DNA of 64,000 bases, taken from positions 19,635,395 through 19,699,394 of the forward strand of contig JACGWO010000004.1 of NCBI GenBank assembly GCA_034509735.1, written 5' to 3'. The translations under genes and the position numbers were made by a program. Source of the stretch: Sesamum alatum. Its lineage: Eukaryota; Streptophyta; Magnoliopsida; Lamiales; Pedaliaceae. Shown here in pieces: positions 47,801 to 58,918 of this stretch. The notes beneath the pieces are model-generated. The model had not been told where the DNA came from, ran no database searches, and saw only the letters and a list, made by a program, of their open reading frames with translations. The first letter of the stretch is position 1. Each line of letters starts with the position of its first letter.

Positions 47801-50736
47801 TCCTAAGGGCCGAATGTTTTGAATTTTTTGACATGTGGGCCAGCAACAGATTAATCATATACCTTTTTCTATAAAAAAGAAAAAAAAAATCAGTTGTTTT
47901 ATAAAATTCACCATCTAACCTAGAGAATTCATAACTAATTACTAAAAGATACATATTTTTTTTTCATAAATTTATTATTATAATCAAATATATAAATATT
48001 AATTATTTTTATTATATACCCACACGCATTTAAATAGTATAATTATAACGAAATTTACTGGTGTACATATGTATATGAGTACTATTTTCCGACATACGGA
48101 GATGTACTTATCGGACATCAGTGTTTGAAACACAAAATTGACACGTAAATTATGAAATATGAGAGAGAGAGAGAGAGAGATGAATGGACTTGCCTGGATC
48201 TCAATTAGGACAGTGGAAAAAGCATATGCAAAGGCTATATCTCCAATCGCTTGAAAGCTTCTCCAAATCTTATCAGAACCTGTGACGTCCACTCCTACTG
48301 TCGTCCCCGTTAAACTTGTCCTCCCAGGTCCATCACCTAAGGGTTTTTTTCGAGAAAATAAAAAATAATAATATTGTTAATAAAAATATATATAAAATAA
48401 AAAACTTGAAAAACAAAAACATTATACATAAATTTATTATTATATTATATGATAGACGAGTTACTTAAAATAACATTCAAAACAACAAAAGAGCAGCGCG
48501 ACTTCTGAACTTAAAAAAGAAAGGCAACCTGACTTGCGGATATGGATAATGTCTTAAATCCAGGAGTTACATAATTATATTACTTTATTTTTTTATTTAG
48601 AGAAATTTTGTGCTCAATGATGTTTCAATTAGATGTAAAATACAATTAATCTTAAAATATCTCATTTTTTTCATAAAATTTGAAAAGCTAAACAAAAACA
48701 ATATATATACACTTATATATAGTAAAAAATTCCCTTAGATAATAGAAAAGGGTAATTTAACTTCCTCAACTTAAAAAGAAAAAGACAAAAAAAAAAAAAA
48801 CAATGCGACTTTAAATTCGAGTTTGCAATTTTAACTTTTTTTATTTAGGAAAGTTTTGGGCCTATTAGTATTTTCAGTAAAATACAATTAATTAATCAAA
48901 AATTTATTTTATTGATAAGTTTAAGAAGATGAACAAAAATAATATATATATATATATATATATATATTTAGTGAAGCATTGCTCGATGGATTGATTGCCA
49001 AAAATTTTGGAATAAATACCTGCAAGCTTAGCGATGGAGAGACCAAGGCCGATAAAAGAGTAGGCAAAAGACATAACAGCTGCAACAATGGAGAGCCACG
49101 AGAGCTCATGAAAATTCGGTATTTGGCTCAAAACTATCTGAATTCCCGCAAAAATCGCCATTGACGGGTAGTTCGATTTCACGCACTTAACGTGGTGCCC
49201 GTACTTATGGAAACAATTTGACCTCAACACAGCCCTATACACGTCAAAATATCAAACCAATTATATACATTAATTCTTCAATATATCTTTAAATTAATTT
49301 CCATAAGTCAATCGAATTCTTTTCCACCTTTACATTTGTAATTTGGAACATATTCGTAAAGGGATAATTGCAATTTACCTCATGTGATATAAGAAATTAG
49401 CAAAAACTTCTTCTGTAATTTATTTTTAGCAAATTATCCCCTATATTTTTGAAAATGAAGCAAATTATCTCCTATCAACAAAAAATACAAAATGGATAAT
49501 TTGCTTAATTTTTCAGATTATAAAGGGTAATTTGCTAAAAAAAATTCACAAGAGTATTTAATTTTTATTCATTTTTCATATCACAAGAGAAAAATTATAT
49601 TAATTCCTATTTTTAAATGTAGATATATATATATATATACTTACACCATACTAATAGAAGCAGTAATTGTGTATCCAATGCTAACCCCAACAAGATTGCC
49701 GTACTGAGCCAACCCACATAGCTGAACTTTGTAACCCCCTGTGAAATGGAAAAGAGAAGAGAAAGGCTGTTTACTAAATTATATATATTATTCAATTTGA
49801 AACCCTTTTTGAACACAGGAACAGACTTTCATAATCTGAGCTTATTAAGTTTTGATTCTTGGGAACTGCGGTTGTCTTAATTCAAAAATTTATTGGAAAT
49901 ATAACTTATATAATATAAAAAAATATAATTAATTTCCTTTGTGGCATCATCATCATCATCATTATTCTGCACTGTTTCAACTATTCTCAATTATTTTTTA
50001 TAGGAGTTAAATGAATTACGAATCGTGTAAAAATACTAATAGATATAAGAGATAATGAGTTTTGTTTCTTAAAAAAAAAAAATTGCAAAATTGAAGTACC
50101 CTTCTATTAATAAAAAGGGATCTTGTATATATTAATATTTCAAAGAGCATTAAAATGCTATTATTTTTTTTCGATAGCAGGAAAAATTTCGAATATTTTT
50201 TACCCTAATCAAGTTTAACGGAATTCAACCAATCAAACCATGTTAGAATTTTCCAAGTTTACCTAAATGAGCACGAACGACGTCCATATAAGTGTAGTTT
50301 CTGGTGCCATGGACCGGGCCGGGGGCGCGGTAGGTGTCGGCGAGTAGAGTGGAAGTGAAGTATGTGATCAAAGAAAAGACAGTGAGGATCGCCGGGCCGG
50401 CCACCCATCCGAGCTGCGCTAACGCCCACGCCAGCGACAGCACTCCCGACCCTATCACCGCCGTTACGATATGCGCACTTGCAGTCAGCAGTGTCCCTTC
50501 ATATCAACATCACGAAACCAAATTAAGGGTTATTTATAAATAATGGAAGAAAACATCTCCGTGTTCTTCAGTGTGTGTAAATTTGAGATGTTTGTGTGTG
50601 GGCAAGGCGTACCAGTCCTCTTGGCGCGGCCATCTTCGTCGAAATTCTTGCTTGCTTCACCACTTTCTAGTTCATCTGATCTATTGATTGCGGGTTCTAT
50701 GTACATGGAGCGTCTTTTCTGCAACTCCGCTTCCAT
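38826..50736 (-). CDS. amino acid permease, AAP family (AAP1/6/8-like), 7 exons
   Basis: Exons: 50736-50613, 50496-50263, 49738-49645, 49234-49020, 48336-48194, 42667-42440, 39248-38826 (1461 bases, 486 residues plus stop; family usually 475-490). All phases agree. Introns are GT-AG except intron 5, whose donor is CAG^GCAAGT (GC-AG). Motifs in order: DEDGRAKRTGT, ASAHIVTAVIGSGVLSLAWA, NYTYMDVVRAHLGG, QLCGLAQYGNLVGVSIGYTI, LRSNCFH, LSQIPNFHELSWLS, GVDVTGSDKIWRSFQAIGD, TVLIEIQDTLKS, CGCIGYAAFGNDAPGNFLTG, FWLIDFANVCIAVHLVGAYQ, VYFPIEMHIAQ and the C-terminal YKPFKT. The family is an 11-helix H+-coupled amino acid importer of the plasma membrane. GVDVT and QLCGLAQYGNL recall AAP6/AAP8, though I place it in that group from memory only. 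No stop or frameshift was found. Introns 5 and 6 are full of transposons. Confidence 0.95.
39371..39797. mobile_element. Mutator-type MITE in permease intron 6
   Basis: Terminal inverted repeats GGGAAATAGCATTTTTCATG / TGGAAATAACACTTTTTGTC extend for about 65 bases each. It is flanked by an 11-base near-repeat TTACACA(C/T)TGA (39360-39370 and 39798-39808). Related to the copy at 46234-46661. Confidence 0.8.
40007..40721. mobile_element. foldback MITE in permease intron 6 with perfect 9-bp TSD
   Basis: Ends GAGTTAAATACAGTTAC / GCGTTAAATACAGTTAC. The arms pair over roughly 200 bases with mismatches. Exact duplication TAAATTTTA at 39998-40006 and 40722-40730, the length typical of Mutator-type insertion. 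Confidence 0.9.
40803..40824. repeat. (AT)n microsatellite in intron 6
   Basis: Alternating AT run after a short A-rich lead. Confidence 0.85.
41970..42221 (+). mobile_element. tRNA-derived SINE in intron 6 with perfect 10-bp TSD
   Basis: The head contains a pol III B-box (GGGTTCGAACCCC near 42030) and a tRNA-like upstream part with a decayed A-box. The 3' end is an A run (42205-42220). Direct repeat AACTCCCGAC at 41960-41969 and 42222-42231. The body resembles the copy at 42714-42905. Confidence 0.85.
42400..42425. repeat. (AT)n microsatellite next to exon 6 donor
   Basis: Lies about 15-40 bases into intron 6. Confidence 0.8.
42714..42905 (-). mobile_element. second SINE copy, in intron 5
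   Basis: The minus strand reads ACTTAGCTCAATTGACGAAG (A-box-like TAGCTCAATTG), then AAGTTCGAACCCCGCCAG (B-box), then an AT-rich tail related to that of the SINE at 41970-42221. No clear poly(A) or target duplication, so it is older. Confidence 0.75.
43078..43260. mobile_element. fragment with CACTA-like end in intron 5
   Basis: Contains TACTACAAGAAAA, one base from the common plant CACTA terminus CACTACAAGAAAA. Short inverted words built on TTTGTCACTA/TAGTGACA follow. The opposite end was not identified. Confidence 0.4.
43741..43768. repeat. (TA)n(GA)n compound microsatellite in intron 5
   Basis: TATATATATA followed by a GA run. Confidence 0.85.
44421..44822. mobile_element. Mutator-type MITE in intron 5 with perfect 9-bp TSD
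   Basis: Ends GGGTAAATTACATCAACATG / GGGTAAATTATGTGTACCTC. The arms then pair through GACAAAATTAGAAATACCCTC-like sequence. Duplication TAATAATAA at 44412-44420 and 44823-44831. The two TSD words are simple sequence, but the ends are exact. Confidence 0.88.
45510..45808. mobile_element. foldback MITE in intron 5
   Basis: The left arm (GGAGAAGTTGTAATTTGGTC) pairs with the reverse complement of the right arm (GGGGAAATTACAATTTTAGT). The centre is a near-palindrome around AAAAAAGTGCAC...GTGCACTTTTTT (45637-45685). Confidence 0.75.
46234..46661. mobile_element. Mutator-type MITE in intron 5, same family as 39371-39797
   Basis: Shares internal words with the intron 6 copy (ACTTTTGGTC, AAATATCTAACAAAAAG, GATCAAAAGTGAAAATTTCG). 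The left arm is more decayed and flanked by a (TA)n run. No clean duplication. Confidence 0.7.
48161..48180. repeat. (GA)n microsatellite just inside intron 5
   Basis: Ten GA units ending 13 bases from the GC splice donor of exon 5. Confidence 0.9.
48192..48193 (-). other. GC splice donor of permease intron 5
   Basis: The minus strand reads ATCCAG^GCAAGTCC. AG^GCAAGT is the strong context seen at functional GC-AG introns. The exon ends at Q of IEIQ, and the next exon opens DTLKS in phase. Confidence 0.88.
48942..48967. repeat. (TA)n microsatellite in intron 4
   Basis: Lies about 50 bases from the exon 4 donor. Confidence 0.85.
49360..49607. mobile_element. small foldback MITE in intron 3
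   Basis: AGGGATAATTGCAATTTACC... against the reverse complement AGGAATTAATATAATTTTTC, both continuing into TCATGTGATAT/TCTTGTGATAT. Internal AGCAAATTA words also pair. Confidence 0.65.
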
Positions 50737-50806
50737 TTTGACTGTGTGTTGTGTGTGTTCTTGAGAGGATATGAGAAATGGTTTGTGACATGGAGGAGGG
50801 GGAGAA

Positions 50807-50814
50807 TATATATA
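50807..50814 (-). promoter_or_regulatory. TATA box of the permease gene
   Basis: The minus strand reads CTCCTATATATATTCTCCCC about 70-80 bases before the ATG at 50736. This implies a short 5' UTR if used. Confidence 0.6.
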
Positions 50815-50856
50815 GGAGTGAAGAAGCGAGAAGTGAGGAGGGGGGACAGCAAACAA

Positions 50857-52199
50857 CTGTTAAAATAGGAAATTCTTACTCGAATCAAATTTGACGGGAC
50901 AGGAATTTTTCACGATTTTGTAATAATGTTGAGACCAAATATAGGTAAGAACAAGTGTTGAAATACGAGGATATGGGAAAATGTAATGAAAATTTCTTGC
51001 CTGAATTTAGTTAGTCAAATCTGTTTGATATGTGGATTGTTATTGTATGCATATGTCATGCTTTTATTATGTAAATCAGTCACGGTCTATTTTAGGATTC
51101 TAGTATTCAATTTAAGTGGGATTATATTTAAATTAAGGGAAAATATTATTGATACTTTGAATTTCAGTTTTGTACCATTTTAGTCCCAAATTTGATTTGT
51201 GGCCTTAAAGTTTCTATTGTTTAAATTGCATCCCACTTTAGTCCTTTGCGCCAATTGTTAATAAAAAGTTAAAGGATAAAAATTATCAAAACATAATAAA
51301 AGATATCAAGTAAAATATTTTAGTGGGCAGTTAAGTTTGTAAAAAGTATATAAAATTAAATATCATGAGTAGTTTTTTTTTTCGAGAAACTCCAAATATT
51401 TCGATTTATATATTTTAACAAAAATTCCCAAATATTAGTGTACTAAATAAGAAAAAGAATTAGTCCATTAACTTTGTCCTCGTTCTATTTTAGTCCACTA
51501 AATTTGATAGTTTTCAATTTTATACATTATGTTGTAAAAATACGTCAATTTATCCGATTTAGAGTTTTGGAGCCAATTTTTCGGTGAAATGAACGAAAAT
51601 TACTAATGTATCGCTTAATTGCTAAAGTGTTCGTCAACCCAATATGTGTGTGTCATGTGGCATTTTCTAGAAAATAAAATAAAATAATTTGTAATTATCT
51701 ATAATTTTATCTATTTTTATCTATATAATCTATAATTATTTATAATATAATAATTTTATGTATTTTTTTTATAGATAATTAATTTTTATAATCTGTAATT
51801 TTTTTATACTCTATAAGTATTTATAAATTATTATTTATAATTATCTACAATTTTATGTGCTTATATTTCTTTGTTGTGTTGATAATACATTTAAGTTCAT
51901 TTTTTTTAAAGTTGGTATATTGAGTTATCTATTTTATTATAATTTATAATACATTTTAAAATGTGTAAGATTATTTATTATAGCATACAGAAACGACGTA
52001 TCACAAAAGTTAGTATAAAATATAAATTCAAAGCTTGTTTTATGCAATTTGACCTTTTTTTTTTTTTTTTTTTCCTGATGTAAGTCCAATTCAAGTGCCA
52101 CGTGGGAAAAAAAATCCTAAATTTTGCAGCATGTGCAATGCACATGCTATTTCTTGGCCAAAAAAGCAAAGTTCGGCCACCCGAAGGACCTAACTGAAG
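50857..52199. other. upstream region of the permease gene, MITE remnants only
   Basis: Contains stretches in the style of decayed Mutator-type MITEs (for example ccactttagtccttt near 51232, agtccattaactttgtcc near 51462), a T run near 52058-52074, and the palindrome catgtgcaatgcacatg near 52128. No gene seen. Confidence 0.45.
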
Positions 52200-53267
52200 C
52201 ATTTTTTTCATACCCAGACCCATGCCCAATAGAGAACCATACTATTAAATAATATCCATACCTTACCCAAACCTCTCAAGACCCAATGGGTCTCTAGACC
52301 CAATGTCACTGTTTTGGACCCAGTGTTTTGGGTCCGGGTAGGGTCTAGACCCAATCAGTTTTTTCTCTTTTTTTCTTCATAATATTGTTGGATAATATTT
52401 GATAGATATTTAAAGACAATGCAATTTAAAAAGACTAAATAAATTTTAGATTAAAGCAAAAATGATAAAGTATATTAGATACATATTGAACACAAATTTA
52501 CTTAGATCAAAATCATCAAAGTAAGACGAAATAGATTAATTATTTATATTTAAAGATTATAATTAATGATTATAAAAATAGAAAGTTGTGTTTTGAATTA
52601 GCAAAAATTTACTATATCGTTTACTATATACGTTAGATTTATCAATATATTTTTAATTTTTTAATATTTTAATTTTTACATAGAATCTATCAATAAATTC
52701 AACATTACTGAAATCAATTCACAAATAACTCTTTATCGATAGAGTTTTTTTAAACAATATATAATTTATTATAAAAAATAATCAAATGAAAATACTAAAT
52801 TTATATATTTAATAGCACTTGAATTTAATATAAAGTTTTGAGCTTCAATTTTATTACTTCAATCAAACATTATTGCCTATCAAGATGTTAAAAAATATAC
52901 CTAGCATAATTAATATATTTATATAAACTAATTATTCAATTATTTATTATTAAAAATATACATGGTTAGAACTACATGATAAATATTTTTATGATGTCTT
53001 AAACTTTCTAAATTTGTTTACTTGAATTCAGATAGATTTATAAATAATAATCCAATTAAATTGAAAAAAATAAAAATATTTTTTTGGGTCCAAATTGGGG
53101 TACATAGACCCATGGGTCTTGATGGGTAGAGACCCTAACCAAAACCCAATCTATATATTTTTAATAGGTTTGGGTCTGGGTCCAATTATATTCCTTGGGT
53201 TTGGGTATGGGTCTTTAAATTAATTTATGGGTCTGGGAAGGGTCTTACCCTACCCATTTACACCCCT
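52200..53267. mobile_element. probable non-autonomous hAT-like element
   Basis: Both ends of the block are rich in GGGTC/GACCC words (52205-52350 and 53090-53267) in opposing orientation, with an AT-rich centre. The right end is ACCCATTTACACCCCTA, whose reverse complement TAGGGGTGTAAATGGGT resembles common plant hAT termini. The matching left terminus is decayed or missing. It abuts the gag fragment of element D, as if inserted in it. Confidence 0.5.
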
Positions 53268-53972
53268 AGCCCGGGAGAAGCTCGAGGACCTAAAAAGCTG
53301 GGCTTGACAATGACACGTACATCGACGTGATCCTTCAGCCACTTCCTCCGTCCTATGATCCGTTTGTTGTCAACTACAACATGAACGGACTTGAGAAGTC
53401 CATCCATGAGTTGATCAACATGTTGGTCCAATACGAGGCAACGACCCACAAGTCTGCACCGTCGGTATTGATAGGAGAGGCTTCGACGTCCAAGGAGAAT
53501 GGCAAGAGATTCAGACGTTGGAAGAGGAAGAAGGGAAAGGGGAAGGCAGTTGCAGCCACTGCTCGCACTCCTAGTGCCCCTGTTGCCCCAGTAGGAATGG
53601 GCAAAGGGAAAGGGAAGGCTCGGGATTCTCAGCGGTCTAAAGCAAATGATGTCTGCATACATTTCCAAGGAAAGGGGCATTGGAAGAGAGAGTACACACG
53701 ACTCCTCTCTAATCCAGGTATATTTGTGGTTGAAGTAAACATGATAACTAATTTCTGCTTTATGGGTATTGGATACCTTGTAATAATTTGCAGATACTGC
53801 AAAGAAGCAGAAGGCTAACCAAGGATGAGATAGTCCTGAGGCTAGACGATGGCAGGCCGTTGCTGTGGAAGCCGTAGGACCAGTAGAGTTAGTTATTAGT
53901 CATCATGTTAGGGTAGTACTAAACAATTATTTCTATGTACCTAGCATGATTAAGAATACTGTATCCATACCC
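53268..53972 (+). pseudogene. element D: copia gag/protease fragment
   Basis: Starts mid-gag (EKLEDLK-like), then YDPFVVNYNMNGLEKSIHEL and INMLVQYEATTHKSAPSVLI. The knuckle is CIHFQGKGHWKREY, so two of its cysteines are lost (C to F and C to Y). The protease region is frameshifted, and the fragment ends at VPSMIKN where element B begins. It is closer to the gag of element C than to A. Confidence 0.9.
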
Positions 53973-55336
53973 TGAAAGCCTTGGGTAGGCGTGTGGATCG
54001 TCCCGGGAATAGCGCGAATGCCGAAGCGCAGTATAAATCTAAATTACAGAATTTAAACATGCATAATGCGTGTAAAATTAAAACACGTTCAAGGGGTTTG
54101 CCCTTGAAATTCCCGGGTGTTTGGTGTATCTTATGAACTAAAATATGCATGCATAGCAATCATGGCGGCCATAGGATTTGTAAATATAAAAGAGGACGAA
54201 AACGTAAAAGAGACCTACCGGTTCGTCGTTTTCCTCTTCTAACCGGTACTCGCGTTGTTCCCCGTTTTGCTCCAAGATCTCGTATGTGAGATCCTCTAAA
54301 TCGTGACACGCAATCCGCCCACGTATCTTGTACTTCGTGCTAGCGAACGAACAAGTATTTTATTTGGAGAGGACGGATCAATCACACGTTATTATTTAAT
54401 GGGATTGATCCTCCTTTTGTTCAATTATTAACACAAAAGAACAAAAAGAAATCTTGGAGAGAGAGAGGAGAGAGGCGGACAAGAGAGAGGAAGAGGCACA
54501 CGAGTTCTAGTGTGTGTGTGTGTGTGTGTTGAAGAATCATCATCTCTCTAAAGGTGAAGGGCTAGGAGTATATATAGATGAGGAGTTTAATCATCTTCAA
54601 ACTCCAACTCTAAGAAGACTAATTTGACTAGGATTTTGGCCTAGTCAAAGTAGTAATTTGACCTAGTCAAATTAATCCTAGCCATCCATCTCTCCTTTTA
54701 ATCTCAACCATTAATTTAATTTAATGGAATATTTAAAACCTATTTAAATATTCCAAGGGCAATAAATAAATATATTAAATATAAATATTTATTCTAAGCC
54801 ATTAAATTAATTTTCTAATAAATCTAATTTATTAGATAAATCCAATAAAAGGAATTAATTCTCTCCAAGAAAATTAAGGACCCGATTCAATCCAATTTAA
54901 TCATTCCATTTCTCCAAATATTTAATTCTAAATTAAATACTTTAATGAGTGCGGATTGTGTGTGACTCTTTAAGTTCACCTTCAACTAGACTTGGTCGGA
55001 TTCCTAGAATCCGCCCGTTACCATGGATGGCCATCTAACAACAGTCCATGGCACTAGAGACTAGGTGACTGTACGGGGATGAACATTTAGGCTCTGACAA
55101 TACACTTGTCCTTCCGTCTACGGTCTCACCACTTAGGGTCTAGGGCACGGAAAATGCAAGTACCCATTTTGGACTTAAGTGTCGGTCTGTCCTTTACTAA
55201 ACGCCGCAAGGGAAAACTTCCCTTCTGTTCAGTTACTGTGGCCATAGATTTTAGGGACAAGACACAGAGCATTTGTGAGACTCAATTATCAACATCTTGC
55301 CTGCCAAGATTGGCTACATGGTCACCTATTCTAACA
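53973..55336 (-). mobile_element. element B 3' LTR, internally deleted
   Basis: Starts TGAAAGCCTTGGG and ends CACCTATTCTAACA. It is 1364 bp against about 2.0 kb in element A. The missing 630 bases or so lie at about 55290, where sequence jumps from GAGACTCAATTATC to TGCCTGCCAAGATTGG. It has a long (GT)n run at about 54510-54530. Confidence 0.9.
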
Positions 55337-55347
55337 ATCTCCCACTT
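55337..55347 (-). other. polypurine tract of element B
   Basis: The minus strand reads AAGTGGGAGAT directly before TGTTAGAATAGG, as expected for plus-strand priming. It is absent from element A. Confidence 0.85.
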
Positions 55348-55500
55348 GACCTTAAAGCCAATCGCTCATATGTCTAATCCCCATCTTATCAAGATGTTGC
55401 GTATGAGCACTCTGCGACATAGGGTTTGTCAGTGGATCTGCTGTGTTGTCTGCTGAGTTGACTCGGTCCATCAGAACGTCACCTCTTCCTACCATTTCTC

Positions 55501-58500
55501 TTAGAAGATGGTAGCATCTAAGAATGTGTTTGGAACGGTGATGAGATCTCGAATTCCTTCGTTGTTATCACAAAAGATGACAACGGGCTCGGCGATGCTA
55601 GGCACCACACCCAACTCTTGGATGTAGTTTCTCATCCAAACCGCTTCCTTGGCAGCTTCTGAAGCTGCTATGTATTCGGCCTCAGTGGTGGAATCAGCAG
55701 TGGTTGCTTGCTTGGAACTTTTCCAAGCCACTACTCCTCCATTGAGCCTGAATACATAACCCGATTGAGACTTGGCATCATCGTCATCAGACTGGAAGCT
55801 AGCGTCGCTAAAGCCTTCCAAGATCAGTTCTCCATTGCCATAGACTAAGAACATCTCCTTAGTCCTCCTCAGGTACTTAAGGATGCCCTTAACAGCATTC
55901 CAATGTGCCTCTCCTGCACAAGACTGATATCTGCTTGTCACGCTCAAAGCGTAAGCAATGTCAGGTCTGGTGCAGTGGACTGCACATTGGATGCTTCCTA
56001 TGGAAGAAGCATAGGGATGACTTTCATCCTTTCAAGTTCTTCATCAGTCTGCAGGGACTGTTTCTTGGATAACTTGATCCCATGCCTCATGGGAAGGAAT
56101 CCTTGTTTGGAGTTGCCCATTCGAAACCTTTTTAGGACTTTCTCCATATACGAGTTTTGGGTGAGCCCTGACATCCTTTTAGATCTGTCCCTGACAATTT
56201 GGATGCCTAGGATGTAGGAGGCTTCACCCAAATCCTTCATGGAAAACTGGGTTGATAACCATGCTTTTGTGTCACCCAACATTCTAACGTCATTACCTAT
56301 GAGTAGAATGTCATCCACATAAAGCACCAGGAACACTATAGAGCTCCCACCGACCTTCTTGTATACACAAGGGTCGGATTCAATTTTGATGAAGTCATAA
56401 CCCCGTATCACTTCATCAAAGTGAATGTTCCAACTTTGGGATGCTTGTCTGAGGCCATAGATGGACTTCTGGAGACGACAGACCTTCTGTTCTTCTCTAG
56501 TGACTGTGAAACCCTCCGGCTGATCCATATAGATCTCTTCCTCAACGAAACCATTGAGGAAGGCCGTTTTCACGTCCATCTGCCATATCTCATAGTCATA
56601 CCATACGGCTATGGCGAGCAGGATCCGAATGGATTTAGCCATGGCTACTGGCGAGTAGATGTCCTCAAAATCGACCCCGGGTCGTTGAGTGTATCCTTTA
56701 GCTACTAGCCTAGTCTTAAAAGTTGTGACTTCTCCATCAACGCCAAGTTTGCGCTTATAGACCCACTTACAGCCAACTGGCTTAACACCTTTCGGTGGGT
56801 CTACAAGTCTCCAGACTTGGTTCTCGCTCATGGAGTCCATTTCGGTTTTTATGGCCTCAAGCTATTTCCCGTAGTCGATGTCAGACATCGCTTCTCCGTA
56901 TGTCTTAGGATCATTATCCAGTAGACCGGTCGTATTTAGAAAGCATATCTCACTGGAGGTCTAGACTCTCTAGTTGACCTACGGAGAACGGGAATGTCAG
57001 TGGTGACTGTAGGCGCTGACTGTATAGGAGCTGCCGGTTCAGGTACCGGGGCTGGCCTTTCCTGAGGCGGTCCTTCATGCCTAGCATGCTGGACTTCTCG
57101 AGGTTGGTCAGTCCTTTGGGTATCTATCCTGAATCCTCTAAGTGAGGAATCCGCGGCTACCTCTGATGACTGATTTCATGACTTGATTCCTCAAGGATCA
57201 GTTCATCAGGTTGGATATCCTCTGGAAAGCCTTGTCCAAGAATATTGCGTTCCTTGAAACAAATACCTTTTGTTCCAAGGGGTCATAGAAGTAATAACCC
57301 GCAGTTTCTTTAGGGTATCCAACGAACCTGCATAAGCTAGACCTGGATTCTAGCTTATCTCCCACTAACCTTTTGACGTATGCGGGGCTACCCCACACTT
57401 TCAAGTAGTTGTAGGATGCAGGCTTGCCGTGTCATATTTCATATGGCGTTTGGGTCAATACAGTGGTTGGCGCCAAATTTAACAACTTGGCCGCCGTTTC
57501 CAATACGTAGCCCCAAAAGGACAAGGTCAATTTGGTAAAACTCATCATGGATCGAACCATGTCCAACATGGTTCAATTCCTCCTTTCAGAGACACCATTC
57601 AACTGTGGTGTCCTGGGAGGTGTCCATTCCGAAATTATACCATTTTCTTTTAGATAATTAAGGAACTCAGTACTAAGGTATTCTCCGCCTCGGTCTGACT
57701 GTAGGACTTTAATTTTCCATCTGATTTGGTTCTCAACTTCAAGTCTGAATTCTTTAAACCTCTCAAGAGCTTCAAATTTGTACCTCATCAGGTATACATA
57801 ACCATACCATGAATGATCATCGGTGAAGGTTATGAAGTAGGAGAACCCACATCGGGCCTGCGTCCTTAGTGGTCCACATACGTCTGTATGGACCAAGTCC
57901 AACAGACCTGTGGCAAGCCTGCTTTGTCCTACAAAGGGCTTTTTGGTCATTTTCCCTCTTAGACAGGATTCACAAGTTGGTAGTTCACTCAAGTCCCCTA
58001 TCTATAGGTTCTTTGAGTCTACCAATCTTTTCATCCTGTCTTGGGACATGTGACCTAGCCCAGCGCGCCACAGTCTTGCATTCCCCTTATTATCTATTTT
58101 ACGTTTGTGTTGAGCGTTAAGAACGAAGTTCGTTTGTTGCAAGATATAGAGCCCATTATTAAGCGTACCAAGTAGATGAGCAATTCAACACCTCATCAAA
58201 TAAAAGCAATTTTTATTGATCATAAACTCATAACCACTATTGTCTAACAATGGAATGGAAATGATGTTTTTAATCATACTAGGTACGTAATAAACTTGCT
58301 CTAACTCTATACTAATACGATCACTAACTACTAGAGTGGCGGATCCTACTGCTTCTGCCAAAATGGCCTTGCCATTCCCAAGCTTCAGGATCATATCCCC
58401 GCTACCTAGTTTTCTGCTTCTTTTCAACATCTGCAAATCATTGCAAATGTGAGCTCCACAGCCGGTACCTAATATCCAAGAGGCAGAGTTAGTAACCATA

Positions 58501-58918
58501 TTAACCTCAATCACAAATATACCTTAGTTCGAGAGGAGTTTGGGGCACTCCCTCTTCCAATGCCCTTTCTCACGGCAATTGATACATATATCATATGCCC
58601 TCGACTGTTGCTTGAAGATAACCTTTCCCTTTCCCTTGCCTTTCCCCTCTTTGGCAATGGGAACACTCTTAGTGTTTGTAGCTGCTTTGACGGCTTTTCC
58701 CTTCCCTTTCTTCCTTTTCCAACATCCGGCACCCTTGCCTTTCGTTTTGCAAGTTGAAGCACCTCCAAACAATACCGAATGTGTGGACTTTTTGGTCGTT
58801 GCCTCGTATTGCACCAACATATTGATCAACTCATGAATGCCCTTCTCAAGTGCGTTCATGTTATAGTTAACAATAAATTGGTCGAAGGAGGGTGGGAGAG
58901 ACTGAAGGATCACATCTA
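55501..58918 (-). pseudogene. element B polyprotein relic
   Basis: Gag (from 58918, knuckle CINCREKGHWKREC), protease (GTGCGAHIC, with the catalytic Asp changed to Gly), integrase at 57992-57573 (HTDVCGP, SDRGGEY, GVSERRN), integrase C-terminus at 57404-57198, RT at 56840-55998 (FLNGFVEEEIYMDQPEGF, LYVDDILLIG) and RNase H at 55947-55501 (FSDASFQSDDDDAKSQSGYV, STTEAEYIAASEA, CDNNEGI). Breaks include a one-base deletion near 57233, another near 57155, a Trp-to-stop near 56864, a frameshift at the RT/RNase H boundary, and a small deletion after CDNN. Dead as a whole, but it shows what element A lost. Confidence 0.93.

Larger units (their letters stand above)
53973..58918 (-). mobile_element. element B: copia retrotransposon, 3' LTR to mid-gag
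   Basis: Minus orientation. A shortened 3' LTR at 53973-55336, polypurine tract at 55337-55347, polyprotein relic 55501-58918. It is cut at 58918 by insertion of element C, so its gag start, leader and 5' LTR lie beyond the window. It is inserted in gag/protease of element D. Confidence 0.92.
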
